Assembly: GCA_001566295.1 (NCBI GenBank)
Contig: KQ964253.1
Location: forward strand, 496,001 to 560,000
Direction of reading: 5' to 3'
DNA length: 64,000 nucleotides
Source of the DNA: Microdochium bolleyi
Lineage: Eukaryota > Ascomycota > Sordariomycetes > Xylariales > Microdochiaceae
In this document: piece by piece, positions 10,587-22,704 of the stretch
Layout of the letters: each line of letters starts with the position of its first letter
How positions within the stretch are numbered: the stretch's first letter is position 1
Notes under the pieces: model-generated
The model's input: the letters and a program-made list of their open reading frames with translations, nothing else
What the model was told of the DNA's origin: nothing
Database searches by the model: none
Program-made: the position numbers and the translations under genes

Positions 10587-11184
10587 CAGTGCCGAACGAA
10601 AAGTCCTGCCGCTTTCATCGTCGCGGTGCGGGGTCGGCACCCTGGGCCACGTGAAGCATCGCGCCAACGATATCGTACCGTTCGACATAAGTAAAGTACG
10701 CAGTGGGAGAGGGACTATCGGCCCAGAGGGTCTAGCGATGACCGCCGTTCAACCTAGAGCTTCGGAGGAGTTTGGTGGCATATGGAGTGGTTGCAATGGC
10801 TGGGACCGGGGATGAAGGAAGGCGAAGAGAAAATTCGAGAGGCGAAACTTCTTACGATTCAGTACTATCCCCTGTTGAAGGTCGTGCTCCGGAGGGAGAT
10901 ATCGCGTGAGGAGGTGCGGCGCCCTGAGACACGCATTGCACGAGAATGCGGGCAGCACCTCTTTATGGTACACAGGATCCAGAAAGCGTGCCTGGCATGT
11001 GAGGAGTCGGCCACGGCGCCTGAAAATATTGCGCTCTCGTTGATTGTCGCTATGAGCCTGGATCCCGAGCAGATATCGAGCAACCTTTGGAACATTTCTG
11101 ACGTGCGGGCCATCCACATATTGTCTTCAGGGTGAGCTATCCATTGGTGATCATGCCTGAAGGCGCCGTAGGTCCTCCTGGTTC
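10587..11184. other. Intergenic region
   Basis: About 600 bases between two convergent accessory genes. Overlapping open frames of up to 122 codons occur on both strands but none has a domain or a splice-supported partner exon. Confidence 0.45.
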
Positions 11185-13400
11185 TCAGGGCTCGTCTCCA
11201 GCTGCAGCTTCTCTTGGCTCAAAGCCTCGGACACGGGCGAGGAGCTTGTTTTGAAATTTGTCGTATCTTCCGGACAGGGTGCTTCCGAATTTCCAGCTGA
11301 GGCCTATGATCAAATATGCCAGGATGAAAGCTGCGACTAGATACTTCGGGCTTGGTGTGAGTGGGATATATCCTGGCTCAGTGCTGAGAAGTCCGGAAAT
11401 GAGAGGGATGGGTGAGAGGATCTGTGTTGGGGTCAGTAATGAATCCTTTAAGCGCCCGTGCGTGTGCTGATATGCACATACCAACGCTATCGTGGTTGCG
11501 CGATACATCTTGTGCGCTGATTGTGACTGGGATTCAGATAGAGCGATTTGGAGTTCAAGTGCCGCGTATTGAATCTAGAACCATCAGTCTGATACAGTAT
11601 ACATAAGGTAAGGAGTACCTAGACTCACAGATTGGTCCACTTCGTGAAGACTATGCCCCAAGAGGATTTGAAGTCTGACGGTCTTGCCGTGGAGGCGTCT
11701 GAGATCGTTCACGAGATCTTGAATCCTGTCCAAGCCCGCGGCCCGGATGTGAGGTCTGTTGATATCCATATCCGCTCCTGGGTTCTCGTCTGTAAATATC
11801 AAGTAGTCCCGAGACATGAACTTGTCAAGTTCCTTCAAGTTCGCCGCTATGGTCGTCTCGATCTGGTTCATGAGGGCGCGGGTCTTAGCTAGCCAGTTAC
11901 GGTTCTCCATTCTTTCAGCTGCAAGGTCGCTTTGTGAGCTTTGAGACCGATCAGAGTTATCGTGTGGATCACTCTGTCTGCTATAATGTGACTCGCTACG
12001 TGACACATGCTCTTTAATCTGGACAGGTGGTCAGCTGGTTTTCGTCGAAGTATTTGGGTGAGTTTTCACACATGTTTATCAGACTGCTCCTCGACAAAGC
12101 AAACGAGAAGGGACCACTCCTCCAGAACTCTCCTAGTTCTGATACTTGCAGCGTTGATGAAGTAGTCCCGCGAATTCGGTAAAGGTGTATCAGCTTGTGT
12201 GTCCCCACAGGTGAAAGGGTCTGGCAGGCCCCTGCCTCCTTCAAAATCTCGTTCATCATCCCATGCGAGCACAGTGTCTTCGTTGGCAGACCCGACACTC
12301 TCATCGGAATCATCACCGCTCTGAGCCTCGTAGTATGAATCGGTGAAAAGATATCCATTCCATCGCCGACTAAATTGTCCTACGATCAGGATGGAAGTCG
12401 TTGTCGAGTACATCATCATCGAAAGGCCGTTTTCCTTCTTTCTGAGTCCGTTCTTGAGGAAAGTTACATCCTCGCCTGATCGAATAGTTTTGCCGTTCCC
12501 CATCGTTCGGGAATCGCGTGGGGGCCCGCGATGTGCGCGGAGAACGAAATGTGGAATATGCAACTCGAAGATATAAGGGCGGCTCCCATCAGGCTGCATT
12601 CGTCATTTCTCTGTCAGCCACCGTTTGCAAGGAGATGAAACACTTGTACTCACTTCAAGCCGGGCACAAGCAAGCGCTTGACTCCCTAGGTGGGATCTAA
12701 TGAACGCCGACAAGAAGGGTAATTCGAAATCCGTGACCGTGGAGAACATGATCACAATCATTGGGATCGTGAGGTTGGAGAGGCAGCTATATTTCTGTCA
12801 GTCTTTCTTTCTCTAAGTCGCACGTCTGGACACCTACATTCGCCGTACATCTACGGTGCTCTCAGGACACCCAGAGAAGTACCGCTGCGAAAGAATGTCA
12901 GAATATCAGACAACAATATGATTCCCAACCCACATAAAGGTATAGCTATGGAAATAGCATAATCTTTCTTTACTTACTGGCTCCTGCAAGAGATTGAGGA
13001 AATCACGAAGCGTCAGCCCAGGACGACAGTGTGCGGTCTTCCCCTCCCTGTCACAATCGTCCACAATGGCGACCACCGTGCTGTCAGCACTTTGGATCTC
13101 GTGCTCAAGATTTGACCACATGTAGTTCTTCCATAGCATTCTGACCACGTTTGATCTGTCTGGATATGGCTCCAGACGTTCGGCATGACTGAAAGCATCA
13201 CTCCAGAGGAGCTCTACCTCCTCCGTGGTCACTACCCTTGGGACAGGTTGATGGGAGTTCTTGCAATCTGGTAGGCTGACGTTAGATCCTGGGATCCCGA
13301 TGGAGACCTGTAGACCACTCGCAAGGGTGGCGATTATCTTTTCGTCATCTCGTTTCGGATCCCAAGTAAATTGGCGACTTTGCCAATCGTGAATAGTCAT
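11185..13400 (-). CDS. Membrane-hairpin accessory protein, CorA-like topology, copy A
   Basis: Seven exons on the minus strand: 12978..13400, 12838..12884, 12654..12786, 12072..12593, 11629..12018, 11482..11574, 11185..11421 (614 aa). All introns are 51-93 nt; only the donor GTGTGA at 12071 is weak. The N-terminus carries FTWDPKRD; the middle has the family core ILIVGQFSRRWNGYLFTDSYY, a DPFTCG motif and SRDYFIN followed by an EEW helix; a charged region follows; the last ~90 residues form two hydrophobic helices around a short PGYIPLTPSP loop. That hairpin at the end of a soluble protein resembles CorA-type channels, but no GMN signature is present, so transport is not claimed. Two homologues with matching exon lengths and splice phases lie at 14601..16770 and 25226..27481. 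Probably a membrane-anchored fungal family protein; function unknown. Confidence 0.65.
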
Positions 13401-14600
13401 GCTCGGGCACTTGCAACGGCTGTATTCTGATAGACCACTGGAGGCATGGCCAAGTCTGGGGGCATCGATACTTGCTGAAGTAGGGGATACATCGTGAGCA
13501 GCTTCGGGGGGTTGACATCAGACTTGATCTGTCGGAATATAGGGGAGACACCACGTCCTCTGCGGTGTCTTGTTCAAGCGAGGCAACCGTTGCCTTCTTT
13601 CTCTATGTCAAGAACCATCGTGAGTTGTGCGTTGGGCGCCAGCGTCAAATGCAGGAGGTGGCTCATATGCCCAATGAAGAGCTCACCCACCCGGGGGTGT
13701 GTCAACGGTCAAATGACTTCTTTTTGTTCCTTTGAAGCGATCGGGTGCTTCTGTAGTTGACCGCGGTGTGGAAAACAAGGGTCGCACGAGCCTGAGACCG
13801 TCCAGTACGGAGTGAACAACACATCCTTCTCTAAGCAGCGGGCAGCCCGCTTCCTCTACGACACTGGCTGCCTTAATATGCAGGTCGAGGACTGGCAACA
13901 TGACACGGTCGTTACGTGCCAGCCTTACTACCCGTCATGGTCAGCCTGTATTAGTTCACTCGGGCCACATCCTCAAACTTGTTCACATGACCATTTAGAC
14001 CTCAACTGTGGCGTGGCTGCGCCTTCCCATGGAAGCCGCCAGTCATTGGTGTCGAAATCGTCGTGCTGGCGAATGTATGTTACGATGCTTCACGGTCAGT
14101 TACGCTGCGCGTCACATCACAGCACAACGGCGCCGCGAGTTGCACTTTGGGAAAGGTGCTGTGCTACTCTGTCTTGCCATCTGGAAACGGACGAAGCCAC
14201 AGCAACCTCAGCAAGCTAAGCAGGTCCCTCTACGGGACAATAACTACACAGGCACCGGCCAGAACGAGAGATCGCGCGGTGCTCCGTCGCATACTAACAG
14301 AGTGAACGGCATCTCATAACGACGGGTGGTGCACAACTCCCGTCTACGTGCGCAGGTGACGTTGCACTCTTGCATTAATGCAAGCCTCGCCTTGCCTTTC
14401 TTGCATTCTGTGCAGGCTAGCCCAACTACCCCAATGACCAAAGCCCGATCCATTATCGTGCTTGTGCAAGGGTCAAACCAATCGCTTTCGTTTCTGCATC
14501 GAGCCGAGGCAGTTCTCCATATTCTGACACTTTGGGGCAACTGCTTTCTCTTGGGCGCAGCATTGACCCAAGCGGACGCTTCAATTATTTTTATGTCTCA
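13401..14600. other. Intergenic region between tandem paralogues A and B
   Basis: About 1.2 kb that should hold the promoter of copy A and the 3' end of copy B. Short open frames only. A Cys-containing minus-strand frame at 14244..14540 has no family match. Confidence 0.45.
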
Positions 14601-16770
14601 CTAAACCTTACTTTGTACTGTTGGTGAGCCATAGTCTGAGGTCCATTTCGACAAATCCCCACGCACCGAGTCGCCGTGTTTTGTCAAGCGGCGCCTACGG
14701 AAATCCCATCGACTGGTGGAATCTGGTTGTGCAGAGCCAGTGTCTCTTTGGTAACCTGACCAGCATTTCACAAGCAGCCACACCAACCCGAACCCGGATT
14801 GTGCTGTTAGGACGGCGAGCCCGAAGGTTTGAGGGGTATGATCGAGCGGAATGTAACCGTCGGAAGTGCTGAGCAGCCCGGCCACCATGGTTATGGGGAG
14901 CAGGAACTTGACGTCGGATCAGTCTGTATTCCACGAGTGGAGCAACGGGGTGGGGAGCCCTTCACTAACAAAGGTCATCATAGTTACGCGTCCAATCATC
15001 ATGGTCGTCGTCTTTGTGGCGTTTCGCTGGATCTCTGCCAGTCTGTTGCTCTCCCTCGCGAGGTGTAGATCCATCTGTCGACGCTTTTCAGCTCCAAATG
15101 TCGACCGACGTGGCGCGACAGCCTCAACTTACCACAGTCTTCACATGCTTCTGCAGGTCGTGCATGTGTCTGTGCACCGCCTCTAACCTACGCAAGTGGG
15201 AGACGAGCAGGGCGAGCTCAGTCTCTGTATCCGCGAGCTCTTCATGGCGCAGCAGCGTAGCTCGATCGCGGCTGCCTGATTCTGCTGCCTGCCCATCAAA
15301 CATATGGCCAATCGTTTCCACGAACCGTTCCGAGGTTTCGCGATATGGCTGCAGCAAGTCGGCAAGAGTCCCAACCAGCTCAGTTGCCTTGGTCGACCAT
15401 GTATAGTCTCTTTCCAGGGCTTCCCCATAAGCGCGGACATCGGCAGGCGTCTGCAGGTCATTGAACTGATCATGTGCAGGTTTCTAATTGGTTCTGCAGT
15501 CAGTCTCGTGCCTGCGACACCATGTACCGTGATGTCACTGGTTGTAGGATTGTTGGGCGAAGACTCACGAACTTTGCTACAGCCAGCTCCAAGTGCTTCA
15601 CGATCCTTCTCCACTCTATCTGCACTCTCTGCAGTCTCACCCGCATTGTTTCCAAAAAGCACAGTCTTGCGTCTGGGGACCTAGAAAGGTTCGATATCGT
15701 GGTGCCCATAGTGAACGGGTCAGGCTTAGCCGTGCCGCACCTCTGTTCGGTGTATTTCTGTGGCTTGTCGGAGACGGTCAATTTGGGCTCCTCGAAATAC
15801 GTGTCTGTGAAGAGGTATCCAATCCACTCGTCGCTATAAGTGCCGGTGACGAGACAAGAGAAGTTCGCTTGGTACAATACTTGTGAGGCCTTGTCGTTGT
15901 GGTTTTCGGTGTCCGGCCGCAAAAAGGAAGCGTCCCAATGCTTTCGCAATGGCTGGTCCCCCCATTTTCGATGGTCTGGGTATGCTACACTTTGTGTTCG
16001 AAGAGCGACATGTGGGAAGTGGAAGCCCAATGAAAATGCTTTCATTCCTCTCGGCTGCATCGATGTTGTCAATGACCAATTCATTTGAGGTTTCGCAACT
16101 CTGCAACATACCAAGATGCGTGGATTTATCAGTTTCACTGGACGCGCTTCGAGATGCTCGATGATGAAACCAGGTAGTACTGTGAACGCCGGGCGTACCG
16201 CTGTTGCTGCAATGGCAAGGAGCGTCCATTTGTCCGCTGTATCGATGTATCTATCGCACAAGTGGAGTCAGTCAACGTAGTGACAATATCCTCTGATATC
16301 GCGACGTACATTTTCTTCGTGGCATAAGGATCAACAGTCTCCGTCGGTCCCAAGGCTTCGTATAGCCCCCGAGCTGGAAGATTTCCGCTGAAACGTTGAT
16401 TGCCAGATTCGGAGTCGAACTCGTCGACAATCGCGACAGGTCTCATGGTAGCAACTGTGAGGCTCTCCAATTCATTTACTGAGGCCCCCTTACAGAATTG
16501 ATGGATATGATTTGCTTCTTCCGGACAAGGATTGAGATCATCCACATTCGAGAAGAAGGTGAAAATGGTGCCATCGTCGGAGCTTGTCAGACTAGTGCCG
16601 CAAGACTCCAGATCCACTTCGTAGGCACTCTGACTATCGTGTGCTTCTTGCCGAAGCCGATTGACCGTGGCAGTGCCTTGATGATGGCGGGGTGTTGTCT
16701 GCCTGTTCGGCTTGGAGTCAAATGCTGGGTCCCAACTCCTGAACGCACGAGCCGCAGAAAGTGAAGCCAT
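14601..16770 (-). CDS. Membrane-hairpin accessory protein, CorA-like topology, copy B
   Basis: Six exons on the minus strand: 16310..16770, 16112..16250, 15569..16054, 15133..15483, 14970..15074, 14601..14906 (615 aa). Start chosen at 16770, giving MASLSAARAF then SWDPAFD, close to the N-terminal WDP motif of copies A and C. Family core: FHFPHVALR, then LVTGTYSDEWIGYLFTDTYF, a DPFTMG motif, and VQIEWRRIVKHLE. A 117-codon charged, probably helical exon follows, and then two hydrophobic segments (near 505-525 and 537-560) separated by SDGYIPLDHTP. It lies 1.2 kb upstream of copy A in the same orientation, consistent with local duplication, but the two are well diverged. Intron positions bracketing the PRG/PDG junction and the last hairpin match copies A and C. 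Function unknown. Confidence 0.65.
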
Positions 16771-17867
16771 TTTCTTTGCTTGTATGAAACAAGTTAAGGA
16801 AGAAAACTGCATTGGCGTCCTTGTGATCACTTTGACTTTAGGCGTATTTATTATGACTCGTCACAATTGAAGTTGGTCTTTGTTGGCTCCTGAGGACTGT
16901 AACGGGCCTATCATGGCTAACATCTAAGCGCGGACTACCAGCACTGACTGGTGGATCATTCACACCCGCGCGCTTACAGGACTGGGGTCGCGGATCTAGC
17001 ACGAGGTGCATGTAGATTGAGATATTCATCCTGTTGCGCAGTGTTGTAACGGACTCTCTTGTGTTTCCAAAAATTATAATGATGCTATTCCGGGGCAACT
17101 TCAGGGCTTTTCCAACGTCGTTTTCTTGGAAGCATTTCAGGCACATCAGTTGAGACGGATTGTCATTAGTGGTGGTGGCGGATGAGATACCACAATAGGC
17201 TGTCATCCTTGTCAGGCTGTCGCGGCCTCGGGGCCAAGGAACTGAGTGCTTGGCTGGCCGGAGTACACATTAGTGCCTAATACCAGCACAGCGATTCAGA
17301 CAAAGTCCTTTGCTTTGCAAGAATTTGCCATCCTCCACGTCTCTCTAGAATCATCTTTCAGCAATGCACGAGCCTGATACAAGAAGACCATCACGAGTAC
17401 GACGAGTTGGACAGCTACCCCGCAGATGACATGCATCGGGCACCTGCTCAGAAACGAGGCGACCATTTGTTCGCATTTTCTTCAGGCAACTCGCATGCAA
17501 GCCCAGCTTTGCTGCATAAACCTTTACAAGGCATCGGGACATCATTGGGTTGAGAGGTCATGCGAGTGTGCACTATCACCAATCATGAGCCTATCGATCA
17601 GGCTTGTGTCTGCATAGCCAGCAGCTCTCGGACTTGTGTGGTTCATTATCACGGCTTATGACACGCCACTTCGCGTGGTCGGGAGCTTCAGGGGTACCCA
17701 ATGACGTGGCTATCGGAGACTGGCTCTCTCCTTTTCTAACATGAGATCGTTCGACGCCCGACTCTGCGGGCGTGTCCATACTTCATCGAGAGTGTTTGCA
17801 GAAGTCCTTGGACGACTGTTTTCTGAATCGTCCGGTCTCCGCACAAGTGCAATATCGTTAAGCCAAG
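16771..17867. other. Intergenic region
   Basis: About 1.1 kb with divergent promoters for copy B (minus) and the ArgRS-like gene (plus). A 122-codon minus-strand frame at 16838..17206 has no domain I recognise and no matching exon. Nothing else supported. Confidence 0.45.
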
Positions 17868-19950
17868 TTGCTCAACAATATGGCAGCTCAGTCAACGGCC
17901 AGTCTTGAGGCGTTGCTGACCACGTTGACAGTTGACGCTCCTGTCCCAAGCTTCCCGGGCTCCGATGTTCTGCACAAACCATCTGATGTACACAGAGCAT
18001 ATCTAGCAGACATAACCTCGAAGTCACTGGGCTGTTCCGCAAGTCTCGCTTACGAGGCTGTGCAGGTCGTTCCCGCTGCCAACGCCCGTGACAACTCCGA
18101 CCTGGATCTCGTGCTTCCCAAGCTCAAACTCAAATCTGCCAACCCTAAGCAGATTGCGAGCGAAGTGGCGCCGAAAGTCAGTGACCTGCCTCTTGTACGC
18201 CGAGCGATTGCCATGAAACATGGTACTGACTCCCAAGAACCAATCACAGTTTGACTCGCATCCGCTGTTCCTGCGACCATTGGCCGACGGTGTCCACCTA
18301 CGCTTCTTCTTTTCGCACACAACACTGCCACAATTGGTACTACACTACGTTGACAGCCAAGGCGACGCATATGGTACCAATAGCACGCTTGCCAGGACTG
18401 ACCCAGCCACACCAGAGACCGGGTCTTCAAAGGTGCTGATCGACTTCTCACGGCCGAAGCTCGCCAGTGAATTCAATGCGGCTCACCTGCGCAGCAGTAT
18501 AGTCGGGGCACAAGTGGCCAACTTGTACCAATCAAGGGGATGGAACGTAGTGAGGTTGAACTACCTCGGAGACTGGGGCAAGGATCTGGGACTTCTAGCA
18601 GTAGGCTGGGGGCGATTTGGGAGCGAAGAGGCGTTCCAGCAGGATCCGATGGGGCACGTCCTCGAGGTCTACGACAAAATTAAAGAATTGTTCCAGCCAG
18701 AATGGGATGCCAGCAAGACCGCACGAGATGAAGGCAAAGACACAGCTGAGATAGAGGGCCAGGGCCTTTTCGCGGAGCGAGATGCCTTCTTCAAGCGCAT
18801 GGAGGGCGGCGACCCTGAGGCTATTGCCCTCTGGAGACGCATTCGCAACGTCAGCATCGACTACTACGTCAAGGCGTACGGAAGACTGGGTATCAAGTTC
18901 GACGAGTATTCAGGGGAGTCTCAAGTTTCGCCCGAGTCTATCGCTGAGGTCGAGACCGTGCTGAAAGAGAAAGGCTTCTATGAAGAGAGCGACGGGTCCT
19001 GGATCATCGACTTCAACAAGCACGGCCACAAGCTTGGTGTGGCGGTCATTCGCAGTCGGATAGGCAGCACAACATATATTCTACGCGACATCGCGGCCGT
19101 CCTCGACAGGGCCAAGAAATACGACTTCGGCAAAATGATCTACGTCGTCGACGGATCACAGGATTCACACTTCAGTAAAGTCTTCCAGGCTTTGCGCTAC
19201 ATGGGGCGAGACGATCTGGCCAACAGGCTCGAGCATATCAGCCTCGGTAAGGTCAACGGCATGTTGCCCCAACTCGGCAGGGTTCAACTCCTCGGTGACA
19301 TTGTGGACCAGTCGAACAATACCGTCCGTGATGTGCTCGGGGCGGAGCAGGAGCACCCGGCAGACATTCAAAACACAGACGCGGCCGCCGCCATCCTTGG
19401 CGCAACTGGCCTCATCGCACAAGATTCCCTCAACAAACGGAACGCTGCATACACATTCAGCGCAGAAAAGCTCGCCTCGTTCGAGTCTGGTACGGGCCTG
19501 GGCCTGCAGGCAGCCTTCGCGAGGCTACATGCCAAGATCACCACGTCAGGCCACGAGAATGCCACGTTAGCCAACGTCAACTACGCCCACCTGCAGGATG
19601 AGCTGTGTATGGAGGTGTTGCGCCTGATGATCCAGTACCCCGAGGTCACAGTCGCTGCCTTCAAGGCGCATGAGCCATCGCTGATCATGACTTATCTGCT
19701 CCGCCTCGCGGATGAAGTGGAGTATCTCTATGATGAGGATGGAGAGGATGATGATGAGGCAGGCGGGCAAGAAGAGAACATCGAAAAGAGCGCCGATAAA
19801 GAGGTACCGGGCGAAACACCGGCTGCAAAGGAGCCTGACGAGTCCGCGCCTCCTGAGGCGATACTCGCCAAGGCAGTCTTGTTCAAGCATGTCCGACAGA
19901 TCTTGGCCAATGGCATGCGCCTATTGGGTATCACCCCGGTCGTCGGCTGA
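17868..19950 (+). CDS. Arginyl-tRNA synthetase-like protein with altered catalytic motifs
   Basis: Two exons: 17868..18176 and 18250..19950, with a 73-nt intron (GTCAGT, TACTGAC, CAG). This gives 669 aa from 17868, or 665 aa from the second ATG at 17880 (MAAQS). Exon 1 holds the N-terminal ArgRS domain; exon 2 starts at FDSHPLF and carries the class I core (LNYLGDWGKDLGLLAVGW, DEYSGESQ, TTYILRDIAAVLDR) and the C-terminal helical domain ending ANGMRLLGITPV. The ATP-binding HxGH motif reads FNAAHLRS, so the first His and the Gly are lost. The KMSKS-equivalent loop, usually MSTRKG, reads MLPQLG. An acidic, low-complexity insert sits near the C-terminus. Fold assignment is firm; aminoacylation activity is doubtful. 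It may be a diverged paralogue with another role. Confidence 0.8.
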
Positions 19951-21355
19951 GAGTCAAGGCAATGGATTCGAATACAGCTTGGTTCTCCGACGATCCAGCT
20001 TGATAAACACTTTGGTGATGGCTATCGGGAACTTCTTCAAGGTGATTTCGTTTGTTTTGGGTCACTTTCAGTCATGCTTCTGTGGGACCGAGTTCCACTC
20101 TTTTCTAGTTGTGCTTCATGTACTTGACCTTGCTACCGTGTTCCAAACTCAAGCAGCGGACGATCGATGCCAGACTAGGCGATGTGCGACGATGGATGGA
20201 TCACGATGATATTTACAACCAGCAATCTAATTTCGTGTGTGCAAGAAACTTCATCCATGAATGACCGTCAGCCTAATACTGACCATCAATAAGATAACGG
20301 GCACATGATGTGGATGGTGTACTGCCTACACCCCTAACCCAGCCGCATTTGTGGAGGGTGCCGTCGGGCCGGCTTACAGCATGAGGCCGGTGAACACAAC
20401 TCGAGAGTTCTTGCTGACATGAACATAATGAAGAGTGCTGCATCAGTGCCCAACCCAGATATACAACACCTGTGCTGATGAAGAGAGCACAGCTCGCTCT
20501 GAGCCACACCTTGTGTCCAGTGTAGGAGTACCGCAGCCTCGGTCATTGGGCGCACAAATCTGCACTACAACGTTAGACCATCGTGCATTCTGAAACCCGC
20601 TGAGGCATGCGTCTCGCAAGCGTGCATGCTAGAGATCGTGAAGTGGTCCGTATTCCATGTCTCAACACCCCATGCTTCGTCCGCAATATCTGTGCATCTA
20701 GCAACCGCGAGGGTTGCTCTTGGTGTGCACAAAGTGCCTTACGTGTAAGCTGCTCCTTTCGGGGCAATCACTCGAGATGGGCAGAGTCATTTATCGTAGC
20801 ATATGGCGAGATGCGAAGCTAAGGGGCTCTTCACGGGGCATCGCTCAAATACCATGATCTCCTCACGAGCGACGATCGCTCATAGCATCAAATGCGACGG
20901 CCACCCTCGGGTAAAGAGAGTGCACGGCGGATTCATTTTGCGAGGTATCCCCGACACCTCGGGATCGAGCACAGGACCGGGTTCAGGGTAGCCCCCCAAG
21001 AGTGTTCCCAATACCCCATGAGTTTAGTGCTTTTAGCGGTCCATGGCGCAAGATGGCGAGCTCACCCGGCGTGGGTCGTGCCTGCATTTGTGCCGTCTCT
21101 AGGCGGGGCGATATCGGCGTTGCCCCCAGCCATTCCAACGATTCTCCGAGCTCTAGACGATAAGCGTTGATGGCAGTCTTCACATCTTCGTCCATCACAA
21201 CACAACGGCGAAAACCGAACCTCCCAGCACAGCATCAGCTGCGCGATACGCCCTGCGAGAGATCAAGGCCACGTCCTTGCACCTCCCCACTCGCAAGCAC
21301 GACAACTTGCGACGCTCGGCATTGACCACCAGAGTCGTCGCATCGCGGGGCAGTC
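19951..21355. other. Intergenic region
   Basis: About 1.4 kb between two plus-strand genes. Short open frames on both strands only; no domains or splice-supported chains found. The last ~150 bases are the probable leader of the carrier gene. Confidence 0.5.
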
Positions 21356-22342
21356 ATGGCGGACGCAGCAGAGGCAGAGATTCGCGACGGGGGCGGCAAC
21401 CCCGCCAAGGACCTCTTCGCAGGCGCGGCCGGCGGTATCGCGCAGGTTTTGATCGGTGAGGAATCTTTTTGAAGTCCCAATTGGTGATCGCGTTCTCACT
21501 CATTCTACGGCGCAGGTCAACCATTTGACATTGTCAAGGTCCGTCTCCAGACGTCGACAGCATACAGCGGTGCCCTCAATGCTGCGACCAGCATTTACGC
21601 CAAGGAAGGCGCCATGGCCTTCTACAAGGGCACTCTGACACCGCTGGTGGGCATCGGCGCCTGCGTCAGCATTCAGTTCGGCGCCTTCGGACTTGCGAAG
21701 CGATATCTCGAAAACGCGAACGCGGCTGCCGCATCGCCGCTGAACCCTCTCAAGTCCAAAGATCTATCCTACGGGCAATACTACGCAGCCGGCGCCTTCG
21801 CTGGTGTCGCCAACTCTGTCATCAGCGGTCCTATCGAGCACGTCCGCATCCGACTACAGACCCAACCTCACGGCGCCGCGCGCCTTTACAATGGCCCCCT
21901 CGACTGTGTGCGCAAGCTTTCGTCGCACGGCGGTGTTCTGCGTGGACTTTACCGTGGCGAGGCGGTCACGATCCTTCGTGAGGCTCAAGCCTACGGATGC
22001 TGGTTCATGGCGTTCGAGTACATGATGAACCAAGACGCCAAGCGCAACAACATCGATCGCAAGGAGATTGCCCCCTACAAGGTCGCTTTCTACGGTGGAC
22101 TTGCTGGCGAGGTACTGTGGCTCGGCAGCTACCCCCTCGACGTCATCAAGAGCAAGATGCAGACCGACGGCTTCGGCGCGGAGCAGACGTACAAGTCCAT
22201 GCGCGACTGCTTTGGCCAGACATGGAAAGCGGAGGGCATGAGAGGCTTCTGGAAGGGCATCGGTCCCACGCTGCTACGTGCGATGCCGGTGAGCGCTGGC
22301 ACTTTTGCCGTGGTTGAGATGACCATGCGCGCCATTAGCTAA
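21356..22342 (+). CDS. YMC1: Mitochondrial carrier, YMC1/YMC2 type
   Basis: Two exons, 21356..21455 and 21516..22342, separated by a 60-nt intron (GTGAGG...GCGCAG); 308 aa, the usual carrier length. The splice restores GQPFDIVKVRLQ, the first of three signatures; the others are PIEHVRIRLQ near residue 145 and PLDVIKSKMQ near 245. That three-repeat layout predicts six transmembrane helices in the inner mitochondrial membrane. The N-terminal LFAGAAGGIAQVLIG, the FYKGTLTPLVGIGACVS stretch and the SPIEH-like second signature match yeast Ymc1/Ymc2, which are linked to glycine, glutamate and oleate metabolism, rather than the carnitine carrier Crc1. Substrate assignment is by family resemblance only. 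Confidence 0.88.
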
Positions 22343-22704
22343 AAGCCCGAGGACACCGATGTTTGTCCGCCATCTTGGCGGGCTCTGGAGCTTCACCGAG
22401 GGCTTAGTACACACATTTGGCTTCGAGCTTTCTTCGGCATTGCTGCAGGGGGATTGGTACACGTGGATAGACAAAATCAGAAATCTAAGCTACATATGCA
22501 CAATTGTTCGTAGAGCGATGCTTGTACAGCCGAAATGTCCAAATGATCGTCAGTTTTCATGTGCTTTGGTGATCGTGAACGGATCCCCACTATTCTCAAC
22601 CCACCAAGGATGCATGCACATGAGGCACCACGTCACAACTGCGCTAAGTGAACCCCACGAGCCTCAACCTTTGTTCCTGTATCATCAACCCCAACGACAG
22701 AGAC
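22343..22704. other. Intergenic region
   Basis: About 360 bases holding the 3' UTR of the carrier and the promoter of the TIP20-like gene. Nothing else seen. Confidence 0.5.

Noticed and set aside
14244..14540. Minus-strand Cys-containing frame (ACTEC) considered as a zinc ribbon
   Set aside because: Cysteine spacing and neighbouring splice sites do not match the family.
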